DNA from: a bacterium
Lineage (GTDB): Bacteria; Myxococcota_A; Bradymonadia; UBA7976; UBA1532
Length of the DNA stretch: 64,000 nucleotides
Reading direction: 5' to 3'
Assembly (NCBI GenBank): GCA_030427205.1
Contig: JAUHXC010000002.1
Span: 248,001-312,000 of the forward strand
Each line of letters starts with the position of its first letter. Position 1 is the first letter of the stretch. Of this stretch, positions 19,795 through 28,409 are shown piece after piece. The notes below the pieces were generated by a model, which saw nothing but the letters and a program-made list of their open reading frames with translations, did not search any database and had not been told where the DNA came from. The translations under genes and the position numbers were made by a program.

Positions 19795-20219
19795 CGAGTC
19801 TCCAGCGTGATGGCCCGTGAGGGCGGGGTGCGCAGCAAGAGGGTCATGAGGCTCATCAGGTCGTCTACCTCGAAAGGCTTGTCCAGCGTGTGGGCGCCCA
19901 GGGCCTGTGCCGCCCGCCGCAGATGGCTCGACGCAAAGCCCGAGACGACGATCGTCGGCAGTTCGGGCGCCAGCTCACGGATGCGAGCGAGGGCGCCCAG
20001 GCCATCGAGCTTGGGCATGCGCACATCACTGATGATCACATCGGGCAAAGGGTCGCCCCGGGCGACCAACTCTTCGATGCAGGCCACGAGGGCCTCACCG
20101 TCCTCGACCTCGAGGACCTCGACGCCGTGACGCTCGAGGTCGAAGCTCAGGAGCCGGCGCATCTCCGGCTCGTCGTCGGCCACCACCACCCGGGTGAGGC
20201 CACTCGGACACTGGGTCAC
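19791..20219 (-). CDS. Single-domain response regulator receiver
   Basis: A 142-residue CheY-like protein with no output domain. Acidic pocket VVVADDEPEM, phosphoacceptor Asp in VIISDVRMPKLDG, Thr/Ser in TIVVSGFAS and Lys in LDKPFEVDD are all present, so it should be phosphorylatable. It starts at GTG, because the sequence upstream in the same frame is not protein-like. The GTG overlaps the stop of the preceding small gene (GTGA), and its own stop overlaps the start of the NtrC-type gene (ATGA). A phosphate relay or phosphate sink between the histidine kinase at 23773 and the activator is a plausible role. Confidence 0.9.
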
Positions 20220-20515
20220 GGACCGTTCCCTCCCTGTACCATGCCGGCCCGGCGATCGTCGGCCGTGCCTTCGAGCAGGCGCATCGCCGACATCACCGCA
20301 CCCAGCCGGTGGGCGCGGCCCCCGGCCATGTTCTCGCCGGTGGCCGCCATCAGACGGCGCTCGTCGAGGGCCCACCCCTCGAGGACCTGCCGCCGGGTGG
20401 TGTCATCGAGCGCGGGGTCGATGAGCACCTCCATCGGTTGACCGTAGACCCGGGCCGGGTTGGCCAGGGCCCGTTGGCGGCGGGCCGTCGTCGACTGCAT
20501 CTGGTTGGAGTTCAT
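20216..20515 (-). CDS. Small conserved-type cytosolic protein in the sigma-54 operon
   Basis: A 99-residue protein. Its core (QPMEVLIDPALDDTTRRQVL, then EGWALDERRLMAATGENM) resembles a family of small proteins seen in many Proteobacteria whose function I do not know. No signal peptide or membrane helix is present. The ATG at 20515 is favoured over an earlier in-frame GTG (20533) because AGAGGAG lies directly upstream of it. The stop overlaps the receiver gene start by four bases, and the OmpA gene ends 49 bases upstream, so all of these genes are probably one transcript. Confidence 0.75.
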   Translation of the reverse strand: MNSNQMQSTTARRQRALANPARVYGQPMEVLIDPALDDTTRRQVLEGWALDERRLMAATGENMAGGRAHRLGAVMSAMRLLEGTADDRRAGMVQGGNGP

Positions 20516-20564
20516 GAGTTCTCCTCTGGTCACGGTTCTCGGGAATCAGTCGCGTTCAGGCCGC

Positions 20565-21758
20565 TCAGCGGCTCGCGCGGGCGCGCTCGAAGCCGTCCTC
20601 GACGATCTTCACCGGGCGCGGCTCGAAGATGACGTCGACCCGGGTATTGATGACGTCCCCCTGCGCGATCTCGACCGCCTTCGACTCGCCTTCGCCGATG
20701 CTGGTCAGCCGGTCGCGGTCGACGCCGTGATCCTCGAGGGCCTGGCGGACGGCGAGCGCGCGGGCCTGGCTCAACATCAGGTTGTCGGTCGGGTGGCCCG
20801 CCGAGTCGGTGTGGCCCACCAGCTTGATGCCGTACTCGGGGAAGGCGGCGACGATGTCGGCCAGCGCGTTGATCTCGGCGTCCTTCGAGGCGCGCAGATC
20901 TTCACCCTCGGGCGGGAAGTAGCCCACCAGCGAGACGCTGATGTCGTCCTCCGAGACCACCGGCGTGGCGACGCGCAGCAGCCGGGTCAACAGCTCGTCG
21001 CGGCGCGCCTGCAGGCGCTCCTCGAGGCGGTCCTTGCGATGGCTCGGCAGCGCTTCTTCATAGGCCTCGCGGGCGAGCTTGGTGGCGTCGCTGGCGCGAC
21101 GGGTCGACTGTTCGAAGCGGCCGTTGGTGTAGTGGCTGGCGGCCTCGTCGTACGCGAGGCTGGCCTTGGTGAAGAGCAGCGGCGCGCGGTTCTCGGCCTC
21201 GACCTCATCGGCCCGGGCCAGGTCGACGACGGCCGTATCGAGCATGTACTCCGCCTTCTCCCGCGGCGTCGTGGGCATCGGGCGAGCGCCGGCGGTCACG
21301 GCCGCGCCGCGATTGGCGGCGATGGAACTGCGCAGCGCGTCGGCCTCGGCTTCGATGTCGGCCAGCGTCGCGCGGCGGGCGTCGACCCGGGCCTGCGCCT
21401 CGGCGAGCGCCGCCGCCTCGTCGGCCTGCTGATGCCGGGTCACCGCGGTGCGCCAGCGGATGTCGGCCACGCGCAGATGATGGTTTCGCGCGACGGTGTC
21501 GCCTTCGGCATGAGCCTGCTCGGCGCGGGCGAACGCATCATCGGCGCGATCGGTCAGCGTGGGCTGGCCGGCGGCCACCGCGGCGGCGTCGGGTCCGCTG
21601 CGCTCGGTCTGCCAGTGCTGCATCGCCGCGGTTGGCGGTGGCGCGCTGGCGCATGCGGCCAGGCTGGCGGCCAGCAGAGCGACGAGCGCGCTGAGCCAGC
21701 GGGTCGCCGACGGCGTGATGGGGGACGGGCGGGCGGACGCGGTGCTGATGGACGGCAT
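20565..21758 (-). CDS. OmpA-family lipoprotein with N-terminal helical (DUF4398-like) region
   Basis: A 397-residue outer-membrane lipoprotein (signal ALVALLAASLAAC) likely to tether the outer membrane to peptidoglycan. Residues about 50-270 are helical, with an alternating pattern (DEAAALAEAQARVDARRATL, then YMLDTAVVDLARADE) that fits DUF4398-type domains. Residues about 285-390 are an OmpA-C domain with GHTDSAGHPTDNLMLSQARA and the Asp/Arg peptidoglycan-binding positions. Its ATG overlaps the stop of the preceding gene in TAATG, so translation is coupled. It belongs to the putative sigma-54 operon starting at 22210. Confidence 0.9.
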   Translation of the reverse strand: MPSISTASARPSPITPSATRWLSALVALLAASLAACASAPPPTAAMQHWQTERSGPDAAAVAAGQPTLTDRADDAFARAEQAHAEGDTVARNHHLRVADIRWRTAVTRHQQADEAAALAEAQARVDARRATLADIEAEADALRSSIAANRGAAVTAGARPMPTTPREKAEYMLDTAVVDLARADEVEAENRAPLLFTKASLAYDEAASHYTNGRFEQSTRRASDATKLAREAYEEALPSHRKDRLEERLQARRDELLTRLLRVATPVVSEDDISVSLVGYFPPEGEDLRASKDAEINALADIVAAFPEYGIKLVGHTDSAGHPTDNLMLSQARALAVRQALEDHGVDRDRLTSIGEGESKAVEIAQGDVINTRVDVIFEPRPVKIVEDGFERARASR

Positions 21759-22210
21759 TACTGACCTCGCTTTCGGGTGCGTTCCTGGTGGCGTTCGAGA
21801 ATGGTCTTGGCGCTGTTGGCTTCGGCGATGCGGCGGTCGAGGGCCCGCAGACTGTTGCGGGCCTTGTCGGCGGCGGCGCGCGTCTCGAGCAGCTGCAAGC
21901 GCGCTTCGATGAGCGACTGCTGCGCGTCGAGGCGCAGGCGAGTGCGCTGCAGCGCGTCGTCCTGGCCGTGCTGAGCGTGCATGGACGCGGCGCGCAGCCA
22001 GGCATCGTAGGACGCCAGCTCGCCGGCGACGGCGCCCGACTGCGGGTGTCCGCGCAGTTCGGTCAGCGCCGCGCGATGCGCTGTGAGCGCATCGGCCGGA
22101 GCCGCCAGCGCCGATGGACCGCCCACACCTGCCAGCAGAAAGAGCAGCAAGCCGCCGAGCAGCGGGCGGAGCGGCGTGGGCAGGCGGGTCGATCGGGACG
22201 GCGATGGCAT
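21758..22210 (-). CDS. Periplasmic coiled-coil protein, first gene of the sigma-54 operon
   Basis: A 150-residue exported protein. The signal peptide is PTPLRPLLGGLLLFLLAGVG with cleavage near ALAAPA. The mature part is almost entirely helical and ends in a basic, polar coiled coil (RIAEANSAKTILERHQERT). No family name is certain; its position before an OmpA lipoprotein with a helical domain suggests a partner protein in the envelope. The ATG follows CGGAGG at good spacing. The stop codon overlaps the OmpA start (TAATG). A -24/-12-like promoter lies about 70 bases upstream. Confidence 0.75.
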   Translation of the reverse strand: MPSPSRSTRLPTPLRPLLGGLLLFLLAGVGGPSALAAPADALTAHRAALTELRGHPQSGAVAGELASYDAWLRAASMHAQHGQDDALQRTRLRLDAQQSLIEARLQLLETRAAADKARNSLRALDRRIAEANSAKTILERHQERTRKRGQ

Positions 22211-22275
22211 GAAGACCTCCGGGTCGGGTTGAGTTCGAGTGGCCCGCTCGGGGCCAGATGACGCCCAGAGAGGCT

Positions 22276-22291
22276 TGCAGCAAGTGTGCCA
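22276..22291 (-). promoter_or_regulatory. Sigma-54-like -24/-12 promoter for the OmpA/NtrC operon
   Basis: Read on the minus strand: TGGCACACTTGCTGCA. The -24 part TGGCAC is a perfect match, and the GG and GC dinucleotides are separated by exactly ten bases, as in the TGGCACG-N4-TTGCW consensus; only the base before TGC deviates clearly. The predicted start of transcription is near 22265, giving a leader of about 55 bases before the ATG at 22210. The operon it would drive encodes a sigma-54 activator. Confidence 0.65.
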
Positions 22292-22402
22292 GCGCCCTCC
22301 GCCCGCCCCGGAGATCGGGCCGCAGGCGTCGAAACACCGCTGGGGCGGGCTTGATGGCGCGCGCGACCGTGGCGCGGCGATGGCGGTTTTTTTTGCTGCT
22401 TT

Positions 22403-22419
22403 CGGGGCATATCGCCCCG
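22403..22419. promoter_or_regulatory. Inverted repeat between the divergent sigma-54-like promoters
   Basis: CGGGGC and GCCCCG arms around ATATC, centred between the divergent -24/-12 elements at 22276-22291 and 22492-22507. It is about 110 bases from the minus-strand element and 75 from the plus-strand one, distances typical of enhancer sites for NtrC-type activators. A T-run (22387-22394) lies just beside it. The whole intergenic stretch 22211-22635 (425 bases) holds no credible gene and appears to be regulatory. Confidence 0.35.
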
Positions 22420-22491
22420 GCGCGGGGCGGCAAGGGGCGATTGGCACCGCCGCGTCGGGTCTGGCGCTGCGTCCGGGCGGCGACTGCCCGG

Positions 22492-22507
22492 TGGTCCGGA
22501 CCTTGCA
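22492..22507 (+). promoter_or_regulatory. Sigma-54-like -24/-12 promoter for the MscS gene
   Basis: TGGTCCGGACCTTGCA: the -12 half TTGCA is perfect and the GG-N10-GC spacing is exact. In the -24 half TGG, C6 and G7 match, while two positions differ from TGGCACG. The predicted start of transcription is near 22519, about 117 bases upstream of the MscS ATG. It is divergent from the minus-strand element 200 bases away. Confidence 0.55.
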
Positions 22508-22635
22508 CCGAGCCCTGCACACGCCCTGCTCGACCACCGGCGGACCATGCCGGCGATGAACAGCGCACTGGACCCATTCACAGCCCGGCGCCTCGATGCT
22601 CAGCGCAGCGGACGCCGATCGGAGACACACCAGAC

Positions 22636-23655
22636 ATGCAAGACCGATTCACCGACGCCGCCGGCATACTGCTCGACGAGATGGTCGGATGGTACGAAGC
22701 CCTCATCGCCATGCTGCCCAACCTCGCGGTGGCCATCATCGTCCTGGCCCTGGGCTGGTTCCTCGCCCGCGGCGTCAACCGTCTCGCGAAGCGCGGCCTG
22801 GGCCGGGTGCTCAAACACCGTGAGATCGCGAGCCTGCTCTCGCTGGTCTTGCGGCTGGGCGTGCTCGCCGGCGCGATCTTCGTCGCGCTCGGCGTGCTCG
22901 ACCTCGACAAGACGGTGACGTCGCTGCTGGCCGGCGTCGGTATCCTCGGTTTCGCTTTGTCGTTCGCCTTCCGCGACATGGCGGCGAACTTCATGTCGGG
23001 CATCGTGATGGCCGTACGGCGACCGTTCGAGGTCGACGACGTCGTCGAGACCAACGACGTCTTCGGCGTCGTGACCCACATCTCGCTGCGTGAGGTGCTC
23101 ATCCGTCAGTTCGACGGGCGCGAGGTGATGATCCCCAATCGACTGGTCTTCGAGGGCCCGATCGTCAACTACACCCGCACGCCCGAGCGGCGGGTCGACA
23201 TCGAGGTCGGCGTGGCCTACGGCGACTCGCTCGACACGGCGCGGGACGCGGTGCGCGGCGCGCTCGAAGACGTGAAGCACCGCATGAGCGAGAAGCCGGT
23301 CCAGGTGTTGCTGACCGGCTTCGGCGGCAGCTCCATCGACATGGTCGGCCGCTTCTGGATCCGCAACGACAAGGGCGACAATTTCCGTTTTCTCGAAGCG
23401 CGGTCCGACGGCATCATGCGGGTCAAGAAGGCCTTGGACGAGGCGGGTTTGACCATCCCCTTCCCGATCCGGACGCTGGACTTCGGCGTGGTCGGCGGCG
23501 AGCGGCTCGACGAGATCCTGCCGTCGCGCTTCTACGGCGCTCGTCCGGGCGAAGAAGCCGACGACGCGGACGACGACTTCGACGACGAGGTCGACGATCG
23601 CGGCGGACGGCCGGACGGGCGGCGCCACTTCGGGCCGCCGCCGCTGACCCACTGA
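22636..23655 (+). CDS. MscS-family mechanosensitive ion channel
   Basis: A 339-residue inner-membrane channel releasing solutes on hypo-osmotic shock. It has three N-terminal membrane helices (LPNLAVAIIVLALGWFLARG; LLSLVLRLGVLAGAIFVALG; LLAGVGILGFALSFAFRD). The last matches the pore-lining TM3, and NFMSGIVMAVRRPFEVDDVV is the start of the cytosolic beta domain. The cytosolic vestibule continues through MIPNRLVFEGPIVNYTRT. The C-terminal 40 residues are an unusual Asp-rich tail (DDADDDFDDEVDD). The start has GGAGA ten bases upstream. It is flanked by the sigma-54 operon (divergent) and a histidine kinase gene (co-directional). Confidence 0.93.
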   Translation: MQDRFTDAAGILLDEMVGWYEALIAMLPNLAVAIIVLALGWFLARGVNRLAKRGLGRVLKHREIASLLSLVLRLGVLAGAIFVALGVLDLDKTVTSLLAGVGILGFALSFAFRDMAANFMSGIVMAVRRPFEVDDVVETNDVFGVVTHISLREVLIRQFDGREVMIPNRLVFEGPIVNYTRTPERRVDIEVGVAYGDSLDTARDAVRGALEDVKHRMSEKPVQVLLTGFGGSSIDMVGRFWIRNDKGDNFRFLEARSDGIMRVKKALDEAGLTIPFPIRTLDFGVVGGERLDEILPSRFYGARPGEEADDADDDFDDEVDDRGGRPDGRRHFGPPPLTH

Positions 23656-23711
23656 GCGTGTGCCCGCTGCCACACCCCTGCGCTCGCCCGCTCGATCCCG
23701 GATCGCCGTCA

Positions 23712-23727
23712 TGGCACGGTGCCTGTG
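23712..23727 (+). promoter_or_regulatory. Sigma-54-like -24/-12 promoter for the histidine kinase gene
   Basis: TGGCACGGTGCCTGTG: the -24 half TGGCACG is a perfect match. The -12 half reads CTGT instead of TTGC, so it keeps the G but loses the following C. The predicted start of transcription is near 23739, 34 bases before the ATG of the kinase gene. GGCACGGTGCC inside it is also a perfect inverted repeat, so a repressor site is an alternative reading. Confidence 0.45.
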
Positions 23728-23772
23728 TCCGGGCTCGAGCAGCGCGAGCCCGATGTATGAAGGAACGAGATC

Positions 23773-24546
23773 ATGCCCCCCCCGGATGAGCCGGTGACCG
23801 ACCCCCGCCCCACCCCCGACCTGACCGACATCGACCGCCGGCTGCGCCACGTCGCCCGGCTCGAGACCGTCGGACAGCTGGCGGCGGGGTTCGCCCACGA
23901 GCTGGGCACCCCGCTCAACGTGGTGCTCGGGCGGGCCCGCATGATCAGCCGGGGCCTCGTCAAGGACGCCGCGGCGATCGAGAGCGCCGACATCATCATC
24001 GAGCAGGCGGTGCGCATGACCGAGCTGGTGCGCTCGTTGATGACCTTCGCCCGCGCCCGCCCCTCACCTACGGGGCAGGTCGACATCGCCACCCTCGTCG
24101 AGAAGTCGAGAGAGCTGCTGCGCCCCATCGCCCACAAGAGCCGGGTGACCCTCGACGCCGAGCCGGGCGCCCCCACGCGCATCACCGGCGACCCGGGCGA
24201 GCTGCAGCAGGCGCTGGCCAACGTGGTCATCAACGGGATCGACGCCAGCCCCATCGGCGGCACGGTCGGCATCGGCGTCGAGCGACGCAGCGCATCACAC
24301 CCCGAGACGGGGCAGGCCGGCGAATGGCTGGTCATCACGGTGCGCGACGCGGGCCCCGGCATCCCGCCGGACGTGCGCAAGCGGGCGTTCGACCCGTTCT
24401 TCACCACCAAGGACGTGGGTCAGGGCACCGGCCTCGGGCTGAGCGTGGCCTTCGGCATCCTGCGGGACCACGGCGGCTGGATCACCCTCGGTGACGCCGA
24501 GCCCGCGCCGGGGGCCGCCGTCTCGCTGTGGCTGCCCACCGGCTGA
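23773..24546 (+). CDS. Soluble NtrB-like sensor histidine kinase
   Basis: A 257-residue cytosolic kinase without membrane segments or a recognisable sensor domain. The dimerisation/phosphoacceptor region contains AAGFAHELGTPLNVVLGRAR (His in the H box). The ATPase domain shows an N box (VVINGIDAS), G1 (DAGPGIP), F box (FDPFFTTKDVGQ) and G2 (GTGLGLS). It is the only kinase in the window and lies close to the receiver and NtrC-type genes, so it is their likely partner. Lack of a sensor domain means the signal must come from a protein partner or from the 25-residue N-terminus. It ends 11 bases before the convergent GH31 gene. Confidence 0.92.
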   Translation: MPPPDEPVTDPRPTPDLTDIDRRLRHVARLETVGQLAAGFAHELGTPLNVVLGRARMISRGLVKDAAAIESADIIIEQAVRMTELVRSLMTFARARPSPTGQVDIATLVEKSRELLRPIAHKSRVTLDAEPGAPTRITGDPGELQQALANVVINGIDASPIGGTVGIGVERRSASHPETGQAGEWLVITVRDAGPGIPPDVRKRAFDPFFTTKDVGQGTGLGLSVAFGILRDHGGWITLGDAEPAPGAAVSLWLPTG

Positions 24547-24557
24547 CGCCTCGCCGC

Positions 24558-26840
24558 TCAATCGACCGCGCAGCCGACGAGCTGATCGGCGACCGCCGAG
24601 CCCACTCGGGCGAACGCCGCCGGTCGCCCGATCGGCGCGGCGACCGTATGCCGGCCGGCGGTATAGGTCGTCTCGCCCCAGATGTGGCGCCACTCTCCAG
24701 CGGGCATCACGACCTCGACCTCGCCAGCCCCCGGATCGAGGACCGGCGCGACGAGCAGATCGGCGCCGACCATGAACTGACGGTCGAGGGTTTGTGCGCC
24801 GGGCATCTCGGGGAACTGCACCCACATGTGTCGGTTGATGGGCCAGCCACGGCGCTCGGCCTCGGCCATCAGCGCCGCGCGATAGGGCATCCAGCAGCGA
24901 TGCAGCCGCGCCATGCGCGCGAAGTGCGCCAATACCCCCGGATGATGGAGCTGCGCGTTGACGTCGGGCCGGTTGCCCTCGTGGGTGCGGTAGACGACGG
25001 TGAACGCGGCGAACTCGGCCCAGCGCTGGTGCAGCTCGACCGAGCGGTGGTGGTCTTCGATGGGGTGGGTGATCGTCGTGTAGCCGCCGATGTCGCTGTG
25101 GTTGAGGCTCAAGCCCGAGATCCCGCCCGACAATAGCCCGATCAGCGCGCTGTGCAGCCCGTCGTAGCGATCCCAGGTCACCAGCTGGTCGCCCAGCCAG
25201 AAGAGCGTCGAGTGCGCCGGCGAGTTGCGATAGCCCGAGCGGGTGAAGAAGACGATGTCCCCTTCCCGGCCGGCCTCGGTGATCGCCCGGCGGTTCAGCT
25301 CGGCCCAGACCTCGGGGTAGTCATTGTGATGGGCCACCGGATCGACCGACGCATCGTGCAGCTTCGCGTCGAAGGGCAGCCCCTCGCCGAAATCGGCCAT
25401 CCAGCCCGACGCCCCGCTCGCGATGACCTCGTCTCTGAGCACCGCGACGAACCAATCGCGAGCCGCCGGGTTCGTCAGGTCGAGCAGCCCGGCGGAGAAG
25501 CTCGTATTGCGGATCATGTACGGGCCGCCCGCACGACGCTGCACCAGATAGCCCGCGTCGCGGGCCTCGCCGAAGAGGTCGCGGCTCGGCGGCGTACCCG
25601 GCGGGGCGCCGGCGTCGCGCTCGTCGACCTCGACGAGGAAAGGGTTGACGTAGGTCATCACCCGCACGCCCTGCGCGCCCATCTCGGCCACCAACCCCTG
25701 CCAATCGGGGTAGTGCCGCCCGTCGAGCGTCCATGACCACCACAGCTGCTTGCCGAAGCTGGTCTTGCGCTGGCCGACCCAGTCCTGCAGCCAGAAGGCG
25801 GCCAGCGGCACCTTCGCCTCGGTCAGCTTCCCCCAGATCTCGCGCACCCGCGCGGTGCCGCCCTGCATACCGATGACCGCGCCCCGGTGGATCCACTCGG
25901 GCAGCGCCGGCATGCGGCCGGCGGTCTCGGTATAGGCCTCGATGAGCGCGAGCGGGCTGTCGCCGCGGTAGATCGAGCCGCGCATGCGCGGAGCGAAGAG
26001 CGAGACGACCGCCGCGCCGTCCCGCCGCAGGTCGAACCGGCTGATGGTGTCTTCTTCGAGCGCGAAGCCCTGCAGCGTGCTGGTGATGTACCAGGGCGCG
26101 GCCACATAGGTCGTCGCCCAGGAGCCGCCGGCGCCGTCGGCCGTCAGATCGGCGCCGAGCGTGATCGGCTGCAGCCCGCGCCCGATGCCTTGCTCGGAGA
26201 CCACGACCGGCACGTCGCGACCCTTGAGATCGAAGTGGGTGAACTGCTCGCCGAAGCCGAAGAAGCCTTCGTCCGCGGCGCTCTGCTTCACGAGCACCAC
26301 CCGGTTGGGCGCGCGATCGTCGCCCACGGCGAGGGCGATGTCGAAGGTGAGCCGGCGATCGCCGCGGGCGGCGAGCACGAGGCGATAGGGCCAGGGCGTG
26401 CCGCCGCAGTCGAGGGTGCCCTCGATGAAGGCCGGCTGGTCGGGCGTCAGCGCCTCGAAGGCATCGACCTTCTGATCGACGCAGCGGCCGGTGATGTCAT
26501 CGTCGACGAACGCCATGCCCCGGGCCTCGTGCAGCTCGGGCACCCCGCGGGCGGCGGCGATGAAGGCCCGGCCGGGCACGCTCGACCACAAGAGCTGTGC
26601 GCCGTGGGTGATGCGCAGCTGCGGGCCGTCGGCGGTGGCCACCAGCGCGCCCTCGAAGCCCGCGCCGAGGCCCATGGGCCGATCGAGCAGATCGGCGGGC
26701 ACCGCGACGTCGCCATAGGGCGTCGCCTCGAGCCAATGGGCGTCGCGCAGGCCGAGCCAGAGCGCGAGGCTCAGCCCGCCGAGCGCGATCACCGCGCCGA
26801 TGACGAGCAGGATTCGACGGGCGGTGCGGCGCCAGGACAT
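24558..26840 (-). CDS. Membrane-anchored GH31 glycosidase, YihQ (sulfoquinovosidase)-like
   Basis: A 760-residue protein with an N-terminal membrane anchor (ILLVIGAVIALGGLSLALWL) that should place it in the periplasm. The GH31 catalytic core shows FWLQDWVGQRKTSFGK, the nucleophile region GWMADFGEGLPFD (Asp in ADFGE) and the general-acid region FFTRSGYRNS with LFWLGDQLVTWD, then LNHSDIGGYTTI. These blocks follow E. coli YihQ closely. As I recall YihQ, an Arg that binds the sulfonate sits four residues before a conserved Trp in KRVMW; here the matching sequence is KQLWW, so Arg is replaced by Gln and the substrate may differ. It is last in a five-gene run and convergent with the kinase gene. 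Confidence 0.82.
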   Translation of the reverse strand: MSWRRTARRILLVIGAVIALGGLSLALWLGLRDAHWLEATPYGDVAVPADLLDRPMGLGAGFEGALVATADGPQLRITHGAQLLWSSVPGRAFIAAARGVPELHEARGMAFVDDDITGRCVDQKVDAFEALTPDQPAFIEGTLDCGGTPWPYRLVLAARGDRRLTFDIALAVGDDRAPNRVVLVKQSAADEGFFGFGEQFTHFDLKGRDVPVVVSEQGIGRGLQPITLGADLTADGAGGSWATTYVAAPWYITSTLQGFALEEDTISRFDLRRDGAAVVSLFAPRMRGSIYRGDSPLALIEAYTETAGRMPALPEWIHRGAVIGMQGGTARVREIWGKLTEAKVPLAAFWLQDWVGQRKTSFGKQLWWSWTLDGRHYPDWQGLVAEMGAQGVRVMTYVNPFLVEVDERDAGAPPGTPPSRDLFGEARDAGYLVQRRAGGPYMIRNTSFSAGLLDLTNPAARDWFVAVLRDEVIASGASGWMADFGEGLPFDAKLHDASVDPVAHHNDYPEVWAELNRRAITEAGREGDIVFFTRSGYRNSPAHSTLFWLGDQLVTWDRYDGLHSALIGLLSGGISGLSLNHSDIGGYTTITHPIEDHHRSVELHQRWAEFAAFTVVYRTHEGNRPDVNAQLHHPGVLAHFARMARLHRCWMPYRAALMAEAERRGWPINRHMWVQFPEMPGAQTLDRQFMVGADLLVAPVLDPGAGEVEVVMPAGEWRHIWGETTYTAGRHTVAAPIGRPAAFARVGSAVADQLVGCAVD

Positions 26841-26850
26841 ATGACCTCGG

Positions 26851-27360
26851 TCAGTCAGCGGGGGTCACCCCGAGCGGGGCGCGGTCGGCGTCGTAGAGCC
26901 CGATGAGCACGCTGTTGCCGTCGGGCGCGACCCGCAAGCCACCGTAGCGGGCCTCTTCGTAGATCGCCGCGGTGCCCTCTTCGAAGAAGTACGACTCGGC
27001 GCCGAGGCGCAGCCGCCCACGGCGACAGCGATAGCGGATGGGCAGCTCGCCGGCGGCCAGCGGGCGGCCGTCGTCGATGCGCACCAGCCGGGCCACGCCG
27101 TCGCCGTCGAGCGCGACGACGAGCCGCCCATCGGCCTGCTCGGGGGCGTCGTAGGTGAGCCGATCGCAGGCCTTCGACTCGCGGCTGATGGCATAGGTCA
27201 GAACCATATAGTCCCCCTGCATCAGCGAGCGCGGATCAACCGGCGCCAGTTCGAACAGCGCCCGGGTCCCGTCGGCCAGCGTGCGCTCCTTGGCGGCGAT
27301 CTGCCAGCCCATGACCCCCAGGATCAGCGCCAGCCCCAGCGCGATGAGCGGGCGATTCAT
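26851..27360 (-). CDS. GDYXXLXY-domain membrane-anchored protein
   Basis: A 169-residue protein with an N-terminal signal anchor (PLIALGLALILGVMGWQIAA) and the diagnostic GDYMVLTY motif (residues about 48-55) that names the GDYXXLXY family. A Tyr/Gly-rich C-terminal region (ESYFFEEGTAAIYEEARYGG) is also typical. Function is unknown; the family usually lies beside DUF4401 and DUF2157 genes, exactly as here. It overlaps the DUF4401 gene by four bases (ATGA) and ends 10 bases before the GH31 gene. Confidence 0.85.
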   Translation of the reverse strand: MNRPLIALGLALILGVMGWQIAAKERTLADGTRALFELAPVDPRSLMQGDYMVLTYAISRESKACDRLTYDAPEQADGRLVVALDGDGVARLVRIDDGRPLAAGELPIRYRCRRGRLRLGAESYFFEEGTAAIYEEARYGGLRVAPDGNSVLIGLYDADRAPLGVTPAD

Positions 27361-28409
27361 CGGGCCCCCTCCCCCGGCCGCAGCGCGAGCCGCGCCAGCA
27401 GGAAGAGCAGCCCGCCGCCGGCCAGCGCGGCGGCCTTGGCGAAGAAGGTCAGCTCCATCTGGTGGTACCAGGCGGCGACGAAGCCGATGAAGAAGACGAT
27501 CGCGCCGCCGAGCAGGACCGGGTGCCGCCGCTCGACGGCGAGGACCATGCCCAGCGCGGCGGCCACGACGCCCGGCGCGGAGAGGCCGATCCAGGCGAAG
27601 CCGACGAGCAGCGCGCCGACCGCGATCGTCGGGCGGCCGCCGAGGGCGTATCCCCGCTCGCGGGCGATACGCAGGCCGACCCAGGCCAGCAGCCCGGTGA
27701 GGGTCAGGCCGGCGACGGGCGCGGCGTCGCTGAAGTCGGGCATGAACGAGGGGATCGCGAGCGCCGCGATGGCCGCCGACAGGCCAAAGCCCACCGGCAG
27801 CTGCAGATCGGCCCACTTCGACGTCTGCCAGCGGGTCTCCTGCCAGAAGACCGCCACCCAGATCGGCGCGACGAGGGCCAGCCCGACGGCGATGACCGCC
27901 GGGGCCTCGGTGGTGATCAGCAGGCCGATGATGAGCCCGCCCACCGCCAGCAGCGTGCTGGCGAAGCGATGCACCGGATCGGGCACGACGAAGAGCCCGC
28001 CCAGGCCGAGCCCGGTCGCGATGATGCCGCCGGCCAGCGCGTCGCCGTCGACGGTGACGAAGCCGATGACCATACCGTGCCCGGCCAGGCTGAGGCTGAG
28101 CGCGAACTGGCTGCGGAAGACGCTGCCCGGCCCGGCGTTGCGGCGCAGGGCGGCGCCGACGCCGATGGCGATCAGCCCGAAGAGCGTGCCCGCCGCGGCC
28201 TCCTGCACGCCGGCGATGATCGCGAAGATGACCAGCAGCAGCGCCGCGAGCCACGCGCCGAAGCCGACCAACGCCCGGATCGGCGCCGGTGACTCACCGC
28301 CCTCGGCCTCGTGGGCCGCGAGGGCGGTGCGCGCGGCGTGGGCGTCATCGGCGGGGATGAGCTCGACGAGGCGCGGGCGGCGCAGGGCGTCGAAGAGCGA
28401 CTCGGCCAT
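27357..28409 (-). CDS. DUF4401-type polytopic membrane protein
   Basis: A 350-residue integral membrane protein with about ten hydrophobic helices, for example WLAALLLVIFAIIAG, TLFGLIAIGVGAAL and AIVFFIGFVAAWYHQMELTF. The region YHQMELTFFAKAAALAGGG matches the end of DUF4401 proteins. Function is unknown. The ATG at 28409 shares one base with the stop of the DUF2157 gene (TGATG), and its stop overlaps the GDYXXLXY start (ATGA), so the three are translationally linked and may form one membrane complex. Confidence 0.82.
   Translation of the reverse strand: MAESLFDALRRPRLVELIPADDAHAARTALAAHEAEGGESPAPIRALVGFGAWLAALLLVIFAIIAGVQEAAAGTLFGLIAIGVGAALRRNAGPGSVFRSQFALSLSLAGHGMVIGFVTVDGDALAGGIIATGLGLGGLFVVPDPVHRFASTLLAVGGLIIGLLITTEAPAVIAVGLALVAPIWVAVFWQETRWQTSKWADLQLPVGFGLSAAIAALAIPSFMPDFSDAAPVAGLTLTGLLAWVGLRIARERGYALGGRPTIAVGALLVGFAWIGLSAPGVVAAALGMVLAVERRHPVLLGGAIVFFIGFVAAWYHQMELTFFAKAAALAGGGLLFLLARLALRPGEGAR

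Noticed and set aside
22441-22456. TTGGCACCGCCGCGTC as a further sigma-54 promoter
   Set aside because: The TGGCAC half is present, but the GC expected ten bases after GG is missing.
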